This document shows positions 19,119 to 27,982 of a DNA stretch of 36,131 bases, piece by piece; position 1 is the first letter of the stretch; each line of letters opens with the position of its first letter. The notes below the pieces were generated by a model. It did no database searches. It was not told where the DNA came from and saw only the letters and a list, made by a program, of their open reading frames with translations. The DNA comes from CAYSDL01 sp964429875 (GTDB lineage Bacteria > Fidelibacterota > Marinisomatia > SCGC-AAA003-L08 > D37C17): assembly GCA_964429875.1 (NCBI GenBank), contig CAYSDL010000014.1:1-36131 (forward strand), given 5' to 3'. Both the position numbers and the translations under genes were made by a program.

Positions 19119-20456
19119 ATGAATTTTTTATTGAAAATATTATCAATTATAATCTTTAACTGTTTCCTATTCTCTCAATGCGTTACATTTAATTTAGATT
19201 TAAACGAATTTCAAGATATTCCTGATGGAAATTGGATTGTCAATGCTAATGGTAGCTGGAATAGCTGGGGATGGGGAATCAATTTAACTGATAGTGATGG
19301 AGATAATATTTTTACTATTACAGATTGTAGTTTTAGTAATGGTGAATATCAATTTGTATACGTCATTACAGGAGATTTTGATAATTGGTCAGGCTGGGGG
19401 CTAATGGGGCAGCCTCCGATAGGATCCGAATGTGATTTTAATCCTAATGATAGTTATGCTAATTATGGATTTGAAATACTAAATAATGATGTTATTCTTG
19501 AAACACATAGTTGGGATTGTTGCGGATTAAATAATTGTTCAAATTGGGAAGGATGTAATGTTGGAGGCATCCAGACTGATAATTCTTATTTATATGGAAG
19601 ATTTGAGGTTAGAATGAAATCTTCTGATGGAGATGGAATTGTAAGTTCATTTTTTACTTACAATACAAACTGGGAATCAGATCTTGGTAATTTAAACTGG
19701 AATGAAATTGATGTAGAAATGACGGGGAATCGTGATAATAGCGTACAATTTACTACTCATCATCCTGGAGATCCTAACTCCTGGTCTTATGGAGAAATCA
19801 TTGAAGTTGGTTTTAATCCACATATAGAATTTCATAACTATGCATTTGAGTGGACCCCTTATTCTATAAAATGGTTTGTAGATGGAGAACAGGTATATCA
19901 ACAATTAGAATCCATTGTTGATGATTTAAATTTTTCTCAAAAAATTATGATGAATATATGGCCAGCTATCTGGGAAGACTGGGTTGGTGAATGGGATGAA
20001 AATGATACACCAAAACATTCCTATTATGATTATGTTTCTTTTTACAATTTCACTCCTGGAAATGGGAATTATGGAACTGATAATAATTTCACATTAGAAT
20101 GGACAGATGATTTTAGTGAATTTAATGCTTCTATATGGGAAGATAATTCATCTGGATCTTTTGGAGGCAATTTCTGTTCATTTACACCCTTAAATACAAA
20201 TATATATAATGGACACCTTATTTTAAGCCTTACTGATATAAGTGAAAATATAGATTGTAATGAAATTACAGGAGATATTAATATTGATAATCAATTAAAC
20301 GTTATTGATATTGTTTATGTAGTTGATATTATTTTAAATAATTCTTATTCAAATTTAGATATTTGTCAAATATTAGCTGCTGATTTAAATTTTAATAGTC
20401 TATTAAATGTTATTGATATTGTAGAGATTGTAGAATTAATAATTTCAAATGAATAA
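19119..20456 (+). CDS. Circularly permuted GH16 lichenase-like beta-glucanase with binding-like module and dockerin
   Basis: A 445-residue secreted protein. Signal peptide about 1-20 (LFSQ); binding-like module about 22-130 (NGSWNSWGWG, then WSGWGLMGQPPIG). The GH16 domain starts at about 148 with the strand normally found mid-domain (LYGRFEVRMKSSDGDGIVSS), then NWNEIDVEMTG (193-203). There E-x-D-x-E gives Glu196 and Glu200, as in lichenases and unlike the two laminarinases here. It then reaches YYDYVSFYNFTPGNG. The strands that normally begin a GH16 (FTLEWTDDFSEFNASIW, NIYNGHLILSLT; 324-372) come after that. This order is the natural permutation known from the Fibrobacter succinogenes lichenase. 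A dockerin with partly degenerate loops (380-445) ends it. The likely activity is cutting mixed beta-1,3-1,4-glucan. The ROK kinase gene starts 6 bases later. The Shine-Dalgarno is weak. Confidence 0.82.
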   Translation: MNFLLKILSIIIFNCFLFSQCVTFNLDLNEFQDIPDGNWIVNANGSWNSWGWGINLTDSDGDNIFTITDCSFSNGEYQFVYVITGDFDNWSGWGLMGQPPIGSECDFNPNDSYANYGFEILNNDVILETHSWDCCGLNNCSNWEGCNVGGIQTDNSYLYGRFEVRMKSSDGDGIVSSFFTYNTNWESDLGNLNWNEIDVEMTGNRDNSVQFTTHHPGDPNSWSYGEIIEVGFNPHIEFHNYAFEWTPYSIKWFVDGEQVYQQLESIVDDLNFSQKIMMNIWPAIWEDWVGEWDENDTPKHSYYDYVSFYNFTPGNGNYGTDNNFTLEWTDDFSEFNASIWEDNSSGSFGGNFCSFTPLNTNIYNGHLILSLTDISENIDCNEITGDINIDNQLNVIDIVYVVDIILNNSYSNLDICQILAADLNFNSLLNVIDIVEIVELIISNE

Positions 20457-20462
20457 TATAAA

Positions 20463-21356
20463 ATGAAATATATAGTTGCAATAGATATTGGTGGAACGAC
20501 CTTCAATACTGGTATTTTTTCACAATCATTAAATGAAATAGCAATATCTGATAAAGATAAAATAAGATATTATGATGGCAAAGAAGAAGTTATTAATGCT
20601 ATCATTGATCAGGTTAATTCTCTAATTAATCAAAATAATATCAATAAAGATGATATTTTAGGGCTTGGAATTGCATCGCCTGGTCCATTAGATTCAAAAA
20701 AAGGAACTATTTTAAACACTCCTAACCTTGAAATTTTTAAAAATTATAATATTGCAAGTGACTTCACTAAAAGATTAAGTATAGACACATTTATTGAAAA
20801 TGATGCAAATCTATTCACACTTGGAGAATGGTATTCACAATACAGAAAAAACAATGTTGTAATGGGAGTAACTCTTGGAACTGGACTTGGATTTGGACTT
20901 GTTATAAATAAAGAACTATTTACAGGTGGTAATGGATTTGCTTTAGAATATGGACTATCTCCTTTTGAATGGGGCCGATGCGAGGAAAATGTATGCATTA
21001 GATTTATTAGGAAAAGAGCTAAAGATCTATATGGAGAAGAAATAAGTCCTGTTATTATTGAGGATTATTATAATAAAGGTGATGAAAAAGCCATTCAAAT
21101 TTATCATGAATATGGCCACAATCTTGGAGTTGTTCTAAGTCATATTATTAATATGATTGATCCTCATGTCATATCTATAGGTGGAGGTTTATCTAATGCT
21201 TTTGATTGTTTTAAAAATACTATGATTGATGAAATAAAAATTCATGCTCCATCATTTACTATAAATAATATTATTATCTCTCCAAGCAAGTTAAGAGAAA
21301 GATCAACTATGATTGGAGCATCGATTATGATTAAAAATATTAATAACTCAATATAG
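20463..21356 (+). CDS. ROK-family sugar kinase (probable glucokinase)
   Basis: A 297-residue cytoplasmic kinase of normal ROK length with no signal peptide. Visible motifs: phosphate-binding AIDIGGTTFN (6-15); GLGIASPGPLD (67-77); catalytic IENDANLFTLGEW (111-123) with base Asp114; VTLGTGLGFGLVINKELFTGG (about 136-156); and ISIGGGLSNAF near 240. The usual ROK zinc site (E-x-G-H followed by C-x-C-G-x-x-G-C) is reduced: here it reads EYGLSPFEWGRCEENVC, with Leu165 in place of His and only two cysteines. It would phosphorylate glucose brought in by the SSS symporter. It follows the permuted GH16 by 6 bases, so both are likely cotranscribed, and its 3' end overlaps the convergent 616-residue gene by 17 bases. 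Whether the sugar is glucose or another hexose is inferred from context. Confidence 0.85.
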   Translation: MKYIVAIDIGGTTFNTGIFSQSLNEIAISDKDKIRYYDGKEEVINAIIDQVNSLINQNNINKDDILGLGIASPGPLDSKKGTILNTPNLEIFKNYNIASDFTKRLSIDTFIENDANLFTLGEWYSQYRKNNVVMGVTLGTGLGFGLVINKELFTGGNGFALEYGLSPFEWGRCEENVCIRFIRKRAKDLYGEEISPVIIEDYYNKGDEKAIQIYHEYGHNLGVVLSHIINMIDPHVISIGGGLSNAFDCFKNTMIDEIKIHAPSFTINNIIISPSKLRERSTMIGASIMIKNINNSI

Positions 21357-23190
21357 AATTTACTATAGTCACAATATCTACAACATTAATTTGACCATCA
21401 ATGTTTGCATCAGCTGCACATAATTGTTGATCACTGGGTTCAATAACATTGAAGATAATATTAACCAGGGTAACAATATCAACTACATTTATACTACCAT
21501 CTAAATTTGTATCCATTATGTTACAATCCTCAATCTCATTAGGAATGTTTTCATCAAAATCCCAAGCATTATAAAAAACAGGGTTAATGGACCCCCAATA
21601 AATATGAATATTAGGATCAGAAGTGTTAATGTTTTCATAATGATTCAATCCAAATGATGATTCATTATCTCCACCTTTTATTCCGAATTTACATTCTTGC
21701 CCTATTTGAGATTCACCATCATAGGTTAACTGAATCGTATAAATATGATCTCCTGAAACATCATCTCCATGAGAACCATCATCCCACATTTTTTTTGAGG
21801 TTGTCCCCTGCAAAGTAGAGCCCCATTGTGTCCATGTCTCTCCATTAGCAGGCATAGAAGCAGGTCCATTCATCCAAACCCCCCATTCATAAAGACTATC
21901 TACATTTGTAACATCATATGTCCCCTGTATATCAAACAAAGTATCGCCAGATAATATTTGGAAATATGCTGGAGCAAGGTCAATAGTCCAAGTAACCTGC
22001 ACTTCTTCATCTATAGAATCAGTATTTAAAAATACTGGCATTCTTCTTTGTTCAACATTTGAGTCAACATTATCATTAATAGAAATTTCAGAAAAATCAC
22101 TTACATCAGAAAATGAGAAAAATCTTCTTTCTGCTAAGTATACATCATCACTATCATATTCGAAATTAAAAAATATTTCTCTAGATTCACTATTATCTAA
22201 TAATTTATAATATTGGTAATAGAGACCTGTTTCTTCTGATATCATTACACTATCAATATCAATTTTATATGTATATGAAAAGGGTAATAAACTTAAGGTA
22301 TCTGTTCTTTCATTTATTTGTGTTTCACCATATCCCCACCTAACAATAATTTCATCTCCCAGTTCAAAACCACTATTTGAAATGGCATTAGATACATCAG
22401 TTTTGAAGGTTAAATTTTCAACTAAGGTTGTAAACTCTGGACAATCTTCAATGGAATTATAACATACTTCATTTAAAATCATTCCTTTGACTGCGGATAA
22501 TACAATGTTTCTATCTGTTTGTTCTACTCCTGACCACTCATTTCCATTTACAAATTTATACTGATACTCTATTCCAGGCTCTAAGTAAACAGAAATTGAA
22601 TATACTCCTTCACCTTGTGAAAATAAACTAAGGGCTGAGGGATCATAAGCTGGAATTGGCTCCAATGTATCTATATCATATCCAAAGTTTGAAAAGTCTT
22701 GATTAGCTCCTAGTATATATACACCATATTCAGATATTTCTACTTCACTCATATCAACAGTAAATATCACTTCAACAAAACTATTATCAGTTACATCGCA
22801 ATCTTCATCTATTTTATCATAGCACTCTAAATCAAGAATAATATCTTCTTCTCCTGTTCCTAAAATTCTATCAGGCAAGCCTAGAAGTTCATAATCATAT
22901 CCATTAATATATTTATATGCATATACAGTATTAGAATCTAACTGAATAGAAGTAGAAAACACTCCATCAAAGTTGTTATCACTCAATGTAATATCTTGGG
23001 GACTCCAGGGATTTATTTCAAGTGAGTCTAAATTCATACCAAAAGATGATGCAGTGAGAGTATCGGCTCCTGCTATATGAATTCCATTTTCTGTTATATA
23101 CTGTTCCTGCATATCAACATTAAATGTAACAGTTAATGAAAACGAAAAAGAAAAAAAAAGATGGATAATATGTACTTTTATTAATTTCAT
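21340..23190 (-). CDS. Secreted multi-module glycan-binding-like protein with dockerin, no visible catalytic domain
   Basis: A 616-residue exported protein (signal about 1-19). Modules: 20-131 (VTFNVDMQEQYITENGIHIAG, then AYKYINGYDYE and DRIL, closing C..C) and 139-250 (VIFTVDMSEVEISEYGVYILG, then YQYKFVNGNEWS and DRNIV). Both have the CBM48/AMPK glycogen-binding-like layout. Two further beta-rich modules lie at about 259-365 and 397-545 (VTWTIDLAPAYFQ). The dockerin at 556-616 has two good calcium loops (DTNLDGSINVVD, DANIDGQINVVD). No hydrolase signature is recognised. It is the last gene of the second operon, 6 bases after PorV-like 2, a position and build that suggest a SusE/SusF-like surface glycan-binding role. 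That role is inferred. Its end overlaps the convergent kinase gene by 17 bases. Confidence 0.65.
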   Translation of the reverse strand: MKLIKVHIIHLFFSFSFSLTVTFNVDMQEQYITENGIHIAGADTLTASSFGMNLDSLEINPWSPQDITLSDNNFDGVFSTSIQLDSNTVYAYKYINGYDYELLGLPDRILGTGEEDIILDLECYDKIDEDCDVTDNSFVEVIFTVDMSEVEISEYGVYILGANQDFSNFGYDIDTLEPIPAYDPSALSLFSQGEGVYSISVYLEPGIEYQYKFVNGNEWSGVEQTDRNIVLSAVKGMILNEVCYNSIEDCPEFTTLVENLTFKTDVSNAISNSGFELGDEIIVRWGYGETQINERTDTLSLLPFSYTYKIDIDSVMISEETGLYYQYYKLLDNSESREIFFNFEYDSDDVYLAERRFFSFSDVSDFSEISINDNVDSNVEQRRMPVFLNTDSIDEEVQVTWTIDLAPAYFQILSGDTLFDIQGTYDVTNVDSLYEWGVWMNGPASMPANGETWTQWGSTLQGTTSKKMWDDGSHGDDVSGDHIYTIQLTYDGESQIGQECKFGIKGGDNESSFGLNHYENINTSDPNIHIYWGSINPVFYNAWDFDENIPNEIEDCNIMDTNLDGSINVVDIVTLVNIIFNVIEPSDQQLCAADANIDGQINVVDIVTIVNSILSY

Positions 23191-23196
23191 ATTTCT

Positions 23197-24195
23197 TTAA
23201 AAGTTAAAAATAAATTCAAAATATGGCAAATGTCCAAAAACACCAAAATCATGATAAGTATAATTCAAATCAAAGTCCATACCAAACAAATATAAATTTG
23301 TTCCCAAACCAAAGGTTAACCCCTCTTCAGTATCTTCTTTTCCAATATGACGATATCCAGCTCTTATAAATAATTTTTCATAATAATTTATTTCAATTCC
23401 AATATTTAGATGTTCCACATCATCACTTGGAATAACCCAATCAATTGATGTCGTAGAAATTAGATTGGAAGAAAACTTATTATCTCTTGAAACACCTATC
23501 CTGTAAAATATAGGGAGTGGGTATTTTTCTGTTTCAAGAATACATGGAATATTATCATTATTCCCTGAATTATCAGGGTCAATATCACAGTCAACATAAA
23601 GATCATTGCCTTCAAGATTAATATCAATACCTATATTTGATATATTAACACCTAATCTGAAATCATTATCATTATTTTTATAAAGAAGGCCAACATCAAA
23701 TGCAATAGTAGAAGCTGATTCATTATAAATTGTTTGTCTTATATATTTCATTCCAGCTCCAAACGAAAATTTATTTGTAAGCAGAGATCCATAATATAGT
23801 CCTGCTGAGATATCACTGGCTGACCAGTAATTTCCTGTTCCATCTTGATCATAAATAGTTGTTATTTCCTCATCACCATAATCTAAATAAAAAATATTTC
23901 CTGCTATTGAACTTTTGTGGTTTATTTTATAAATATAAGAACCATATAGCCAATTTGTATCTATAAGCCAATCAGCATTAGTGATTTGGAACTTATCACT
24001 TTTTATATGGACAATAGTTCCAGGATTCCAGTACAAACTACTTGGGTCTCCAATCATAGAAGTAAAAGCTCCTCCCATTGACATCGCTCTTGAACCAACT
24101 CCAATTCCTAAAAATTGAGCTGCTGTTGTTCCAACTTTTGATTGAGATGGAAATAATAATGTTAAAAAAATAATATATAATAATTTTATTTTCAT
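23197..24195 (-). CDS. PorV/PorQ-like outer-membrane beta-barrel protein 2
   Basis: A 332-residue barrel protein, paralogue of the one at 1742-2782. A signal peptide (1-18, ending PSQS) is followed by TTAAQFLGIGVGSRAMSMGG, then AFTSMIGDPSSLYWNPG, the same family signature, and it ends in an aromatic strand (FEFIFNF). The family includes PorV, the T9SS outer-membrane shuttle. The gene starts one base after the stop of the 1261-residue T9SS-CTD gene, in the sequence TAAAATG, the same coupling sequence found between receptor 1 and its partner. A short acidic insertion near residues 210-225 carries two cysteines (DLYVDCDIDPD, then PCILE) that the first paralogue lacks. Dedicated handling of its upstream cargo is inferred. 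Confidence 0.75.
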   Translation of the reverse strand: MKIKLLYIIFLTLLFPSQSKVGTTAAQFLGIGVGSRAMSMGGAFTSMIGDPSSLYWNPGTIVHIKSDKFQITNADWLIDTNWLYGSYIYKINHKSSIAGNIFYLDYGDEEITTIYDQDGTGNYWSASDISAGLYYGSLLTNKFSFGAGMKYIRQTIYNESASTIAFDVGLLYKNNDNDFRLGVNISNIGIDINLEGNDLYVDCDIDPDNSGNNDNIPCILETEKYPLPIFYRIGVSRDNKFSSNLISTTSIDWVIPSDDVEHLNIGIEINYYEKLFIRAGYRHIGKEDTEEGLTFGLGTNLYLFGMDFDLNYTYHDFGVFGHLPYFEFIFNF

Positions 24196-24196
24196 T

Positions 24197-27100
24197 TTAC
24201 TTTATTATAGCAATTTTTCCTTTGTGAACACCAAAATCAGACTCAACTACATATATATAAACACCATAAGCAATATCCATATTCTCTTTTGTTCTTAAAT
24301 CCCAACTAACAGAGCCATCAAAAATATTTTCGTCATGATATAATGTTCTAATATGCTGCCCTCTAATATTGAAGATTTTAATTATTGAGCCACTTGGAAT
24401 ATTTTGAAATTCTACTTTTCTTTCACCTCTCCCACTAGATATCCCTGGTGGTAGCGATGATTCTAATGCATTTACTGCGATATAAGGATTTGGCACTACT
24501 TTTATATCAGATAAATTAATATTATTTGAAGACTCATTAATAATAGGAGCATAGGTTGTAATAGAAAAATGATCTCCATATCTAAATGGTTTCGATGTAT
24601 ATAAATACAATGTATCATCATCACCAAATTGCATAATTGGAGAATCCTCTTGTTGACTTGGAAAATATGAGAATTCAATATTCCAAGTATAAAGAGATGT
24701 ATTTGAAGGATAATCTTCAAATAAATAAATTCTATCTAGATGATCTATTTCATTATTTGTTTGTGATCCTAGAAATTGATAGTTTAATTCAATATCATTT
24801 GTGATATCAAAAACTTTGAAATTAGTAGAATTTCCTGATAAATCTTCTCCATATGCTGATTGATCACTAAAGACTATCATATAATTATTAGGAGATGCAA
24901 ATGCAGTTAAATCAAATTCAGGATAACTCAATGTATCAACTGCAATATCTAAAATATCCTCTGTTGAATCAGTTTCTTGACCATCTATAATCCATTTACT
25001 ACTTTCATAACCAATAGCCCAATCATTATTAAAATCAAGCATTATGCCATCAAAAACTTCTGCATCTTGAACTTCCTCAATCCAAAGAGATGTTCCATCA
25101 TAATTATCATACTCATTCTGATTTTCATCATCAATAAGATTAGGATCCCACATTGCTCCCTGAATATATGGACTTTTATAAATAGGATAATGATTAAACT
25201 TTGCTTCAAAATTTCCTGGTAGATCATCTTCATCAATTTTTATCTTTCCTAAATCATAATCAACAATATAGTGATCTGTTGAAACCAAGGTATTATTTTT
25301 ATATAGTTCAAATGATTCCTCAATAATATTTTTATTTTCAAGATTAAAATAAGTTGTGTCATAAATAAATAATTCAAATTCAACAGAAATTATTTCTTCA
25401 TCATATACACTATAAAATGTTGTAATTGGAATAATTTCATCTGTGTCATTTTGATCTAACTCACTATCTAAATTATTATCAAGTCCATCATTAGAAGAAT
25501 CCCAAAATTCTACTAAATACTCATGACCTGTTATTTTTTCAGGGTCAACAATTTCGCAATTAATTTGTCCTGTACCAAAATAACCACTAGAATGCTCAAT
25601 ATCAATATCTCCAACTTCAAAACCTAAGGCTGCTGAAGTAGGTGTAACATAAGCAGTATTTTTATCAGTAATAATTTCTCCTGTTGGAAGAACTGTAATA
25701 TATTTTGTATTCTCTGATGGAAAAGAATGTTCTGGATCTCCTGAATCATAGGCAGCTATTGCATAATAATATGTTCTTCCATTTATTACATCTTCATCAA
25801 TAAAACTATGCTGTAACCCTGTACTATCTCCCAGATTAAATGATAATCCTGCTGATTGTTGGAAAAGTTCATAATTCGGATAAAAAAGTGAGTCAATATT
25901 ATCAGCCAAATCAAATTGCATAAGAGGACTGTAATCTTCAATAATACCATATGCATTAGTAATATTTCTTACATCATTAAAATTGGGATCTGAAGCTTTA
26001 TAAATTTTATAGCCCTGGAAATCATATTCAAGAAGAACTGGATCTATTGTTGTTTCTGCTACTCTATCCCAATATAAAGTAACCTTTGAATCACCAGGGA
26101 CAACTGTTAATTCTGGTTTAGAAGGTGGTGGTGGAAACTGGTAATCATTATCATAAATTTCTTGTACAATCTCTTTATTCCTATCTAAATCAAATTTATC
26201 TTGGCCATAAATTAAAGCAATAGAAAAACGTTCTGTTTGCCCTGGTCTTAAAGGAAAATATCCAGAACCAAATATAAAATCTCCATCTTCTCCAGATGTA
26301 GGGTTACCATCTTGAATAGATTCGGGGACATCAAAAAAACCTGGAGATAGTTTGTTCCATAATGCTTCATCATCACTCATAGGATACTCAGAGGAAGGAA
26401 CAAAATAATCAAAACTAGTTAATCCTATTTGATCTGATTCATCAGGATCAGTCTTATCGAAGTTTGGTTCTCCTGAATCGGGGATACCATTTCCTTCAGT
26501 TCCATCAGGATCTGAAGTTCCAGCTAATCCATCTGTTCCTACATCATGTACATTAGCAATCCAATCATTATCATTATCAATTCCATCATCTCTTCTCTCA
26601 TCAATTAAATCGGCTAAATCATCAATAATATATCCATCGCTATTATCTAATGATAAATAGTTTACATATGCTCTTGGATTTACAATATCAAAAAGGGTTT
26701 GTTCAACACCTGTATTTTCATCATAAAAAACTCTTTTTTGCCTATAATGCAGATAATAATTTTCATCAATAAGGCCATCTAAATCATCATCTAATCCATT
26801 AAATGCATTTTCATTTATAGATTCATCTTCGAGTTCATTCCCTTCAACAAACAATGATTCACCTGCCACAATTGTTATTTCTCTTCCCTGTGAAATCAAT
26901 GTTGTTATTTCATCTACAATTTCTACTTTTGTTCTTCTATACTCTTCATCAATAGTTATAACATAATCTCCTATGTTAATAACTCTTTCTTCAAAATTTT
27001 GCTCAGAAAACATAAAAGGAGAACTCCCATAATCACCATCATTATCTATTCCATCATAAGGATTACCTGGGCTTTCAAGAAAGGCATATCCAACCATACC

Positions 27101-27982
27101 AACATCTCCAACCCAATTTGGATTGTTAGTTATGGTATTATCAAAATCACCTGTATAAGTTAGATCTGCATTTACATCAAAAAATGACCAATCGTCATCT
27201 GCTTCACTTTCTACATTTCCAATATAGGTCCCCACTAATTCACCCAAGACTACTTTCTTATACTCTGTCTGGCTATTATTAGTTATTTCATATAAAAAGA
27301 AAATGCAATCTTGTGCTAATATTTGCTGCCACTGCATTCCTCTAACTTTAACATCAAGACCAAGACCATTCATGCTTTGATTATCTTCATCAGGTTTAAA
27401 TGAAACTCCCCATTCATTATTATTAGCATAATTAAATTCTTCATCATTATTATCATTCATAACATAAAAACTCTCCTGTTGAATGTATTGTGTATCCTTA
27501 CCAAAATAGCCACACCAATCGCCACTCCAATTACACTCGTCATTTGGCCATGAATTAGGCCAACTGCTCTGATTAGTACTCATAGCTACATACTGCTGAG
27601 AAGGATTTAGATATCCAGAAACAGGTTCAAATCCCCATCGCAATCCAGAGTTTGATTGATCAGGACCTGATTGTGAGGGCCTATCAACTGGACAAGTAAC
27701 AACAGAGTGAAATGTGATGGGATCTTCATTTTGATTATTAGATGTAATTTCTACACCTACAAGTAAACTAACATCTCCAATATAACCATTATTGTCATCC
27801 AGCCATGCACCCCTTGGTCCTTTATCTCCAGGTTGTCCTACAACTCCCCAATTACTAAAAACAGTTCTAACAAGATTCCCATTATGGATACCGTACCTTC
27901 TATAAATGTCTCCTGATTCTTCCTGGAGAAAAGTGATACTAAATAATAGAATGATATTAATATATTTTTTAATTGAAATCAA
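24197..27982 (-). CDS. Giant surface protein with FnIII-like domain and T9SS sorting domain (TonB-receptor partner 2)
   Basis: A 1261-residue exported protein, same layout as the 1458-residue partner 1 but without its Cys-rich insertions. The apparent start is TTG at 27980-27982, overlapping the receptor gene by 14 bases and preceded by AGGG with 7-base spacing; no ATG is available near a sensible signal peptide (MISIKKYINIILLFSITFLQ). It has calcium-loop-like acidic repeats (GIDNDGDYG, NGLDDDLDGLIDE, DDGIDNDNDW), then a fibronectin-III-like domain (VTLYWDRVAE, FQGYKIYKA, NGRTYYYAIAAYD). The final 100 residues run from VVPNPYIAVN to YGVYIYVV and GKIAIIK, a T9SS type-A-like sorting domain. It sits between TonB receptor 2 and PorV-like 2 in an operon headed by GH13, so an alpha-glucan-binding role at the receptor is inferred. 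No SusD motif was found. Confidence 0.65.
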   Translation of the reverse strand: MISIKKYINIILLFSITFLQEESGDIYRRYGIHNGNLVRTVFSNWGVVGQPGDKGPRGAWLDDNNGYIGDVSLLVGVEITSNNQNEDPITFHSVVTCPVDRPSQSGPDQSNSGLRWGFEPVSGYLNPSQQYVAMSTNQSSWPNSWPNDECNWSGDWCGYFGKDTQYIQQESFYVMNDNNDEEFNYANNNEWGVSFKPDEDNQSMNGLGLDVKVRGMQWQQILAQDCIFFLYEITNNSQTEYKKVVLGELVGTYIGNVESEADDDWSFFDVNADLTYTGDFDNTITNNPNWVGDVGMVGYAFLESPGNPYDGIDNDGDYGSSPFMFSEQNFEERVINIGDYVITIDEEYRRTKVEIVDEITTLISQGREITIVAGESLFVEGNELEDESINENAFNGLDDDLDGLIDENYYLHYRQKRVFYDENTGVEQTLFDIVNPRAYVNYLSLDNSDGYIIDDLADLIDERRDDGIDNDNDWIANVHDVGTDGLAGTSDPDGTEGNGIPDSGEPNFDKTDPDESDQIGLTSFDYFVPSSEYPMSDDEALWNKLSPGFFDVPESIQDGNPTSGEDGDFIFGSGYFPLRPGQTERFSIALIYGQDKFDLDRNKEIVQEIYDNDYQFPPPPSKPELTVVPGDSKVTLYWDRVAETTIDPVLLEYDFQGYKIYKASDPNFNDVRNITNAYGIIEDYSPLMQFDLADNIDSLFYPNYELFQQSAGLSFNLGDSTGLQHSFIDEDVINGRTYYYAIAAYDSGDPEHSFPSENTKYITVLPTGEIITDKNTAYVTPTSAALGFEVGDIDIEHSSGYFGTGQINCEIVDPEKITGHEYLVEFWDSSNDGLDNNLDSELDQNDTDEIIPITTFYSVYDEEIISVEFELFIYDTTYFNLENKNIIEESFELYKNNTLVSTDHYIVDYDLGKIKIDEDDLPGNFEAKFNHYPIYKSPYIQGAMWDPNLIDDENQNEYDNYDGTSLWIEEVQDAEVFDGIMLDFNNDWAIGYESSKWIIDGQETDSTEDILDIAVDTLSYPEFDLTAFASPNNYMIVFSDQSAYGEDLSGNSTNFKVFDITNDIELNYQFLGSQTNNEIDHLDRIYLFEDYPSNTSLYTWNIEFSYFPSQQEDSPIMQFGDDDTLYLYTSKPFRYGDHFSITTYAPIINESSNNINLSDIKVVPNPYIAVNALESSLPPGISSGRGERKVEFQNIPSGSIIKIFNIRGQHIRTLYHDENIFDGSVSWDLRTKENMDIAYGVYIYVVESDFGVHKGKIAIIK

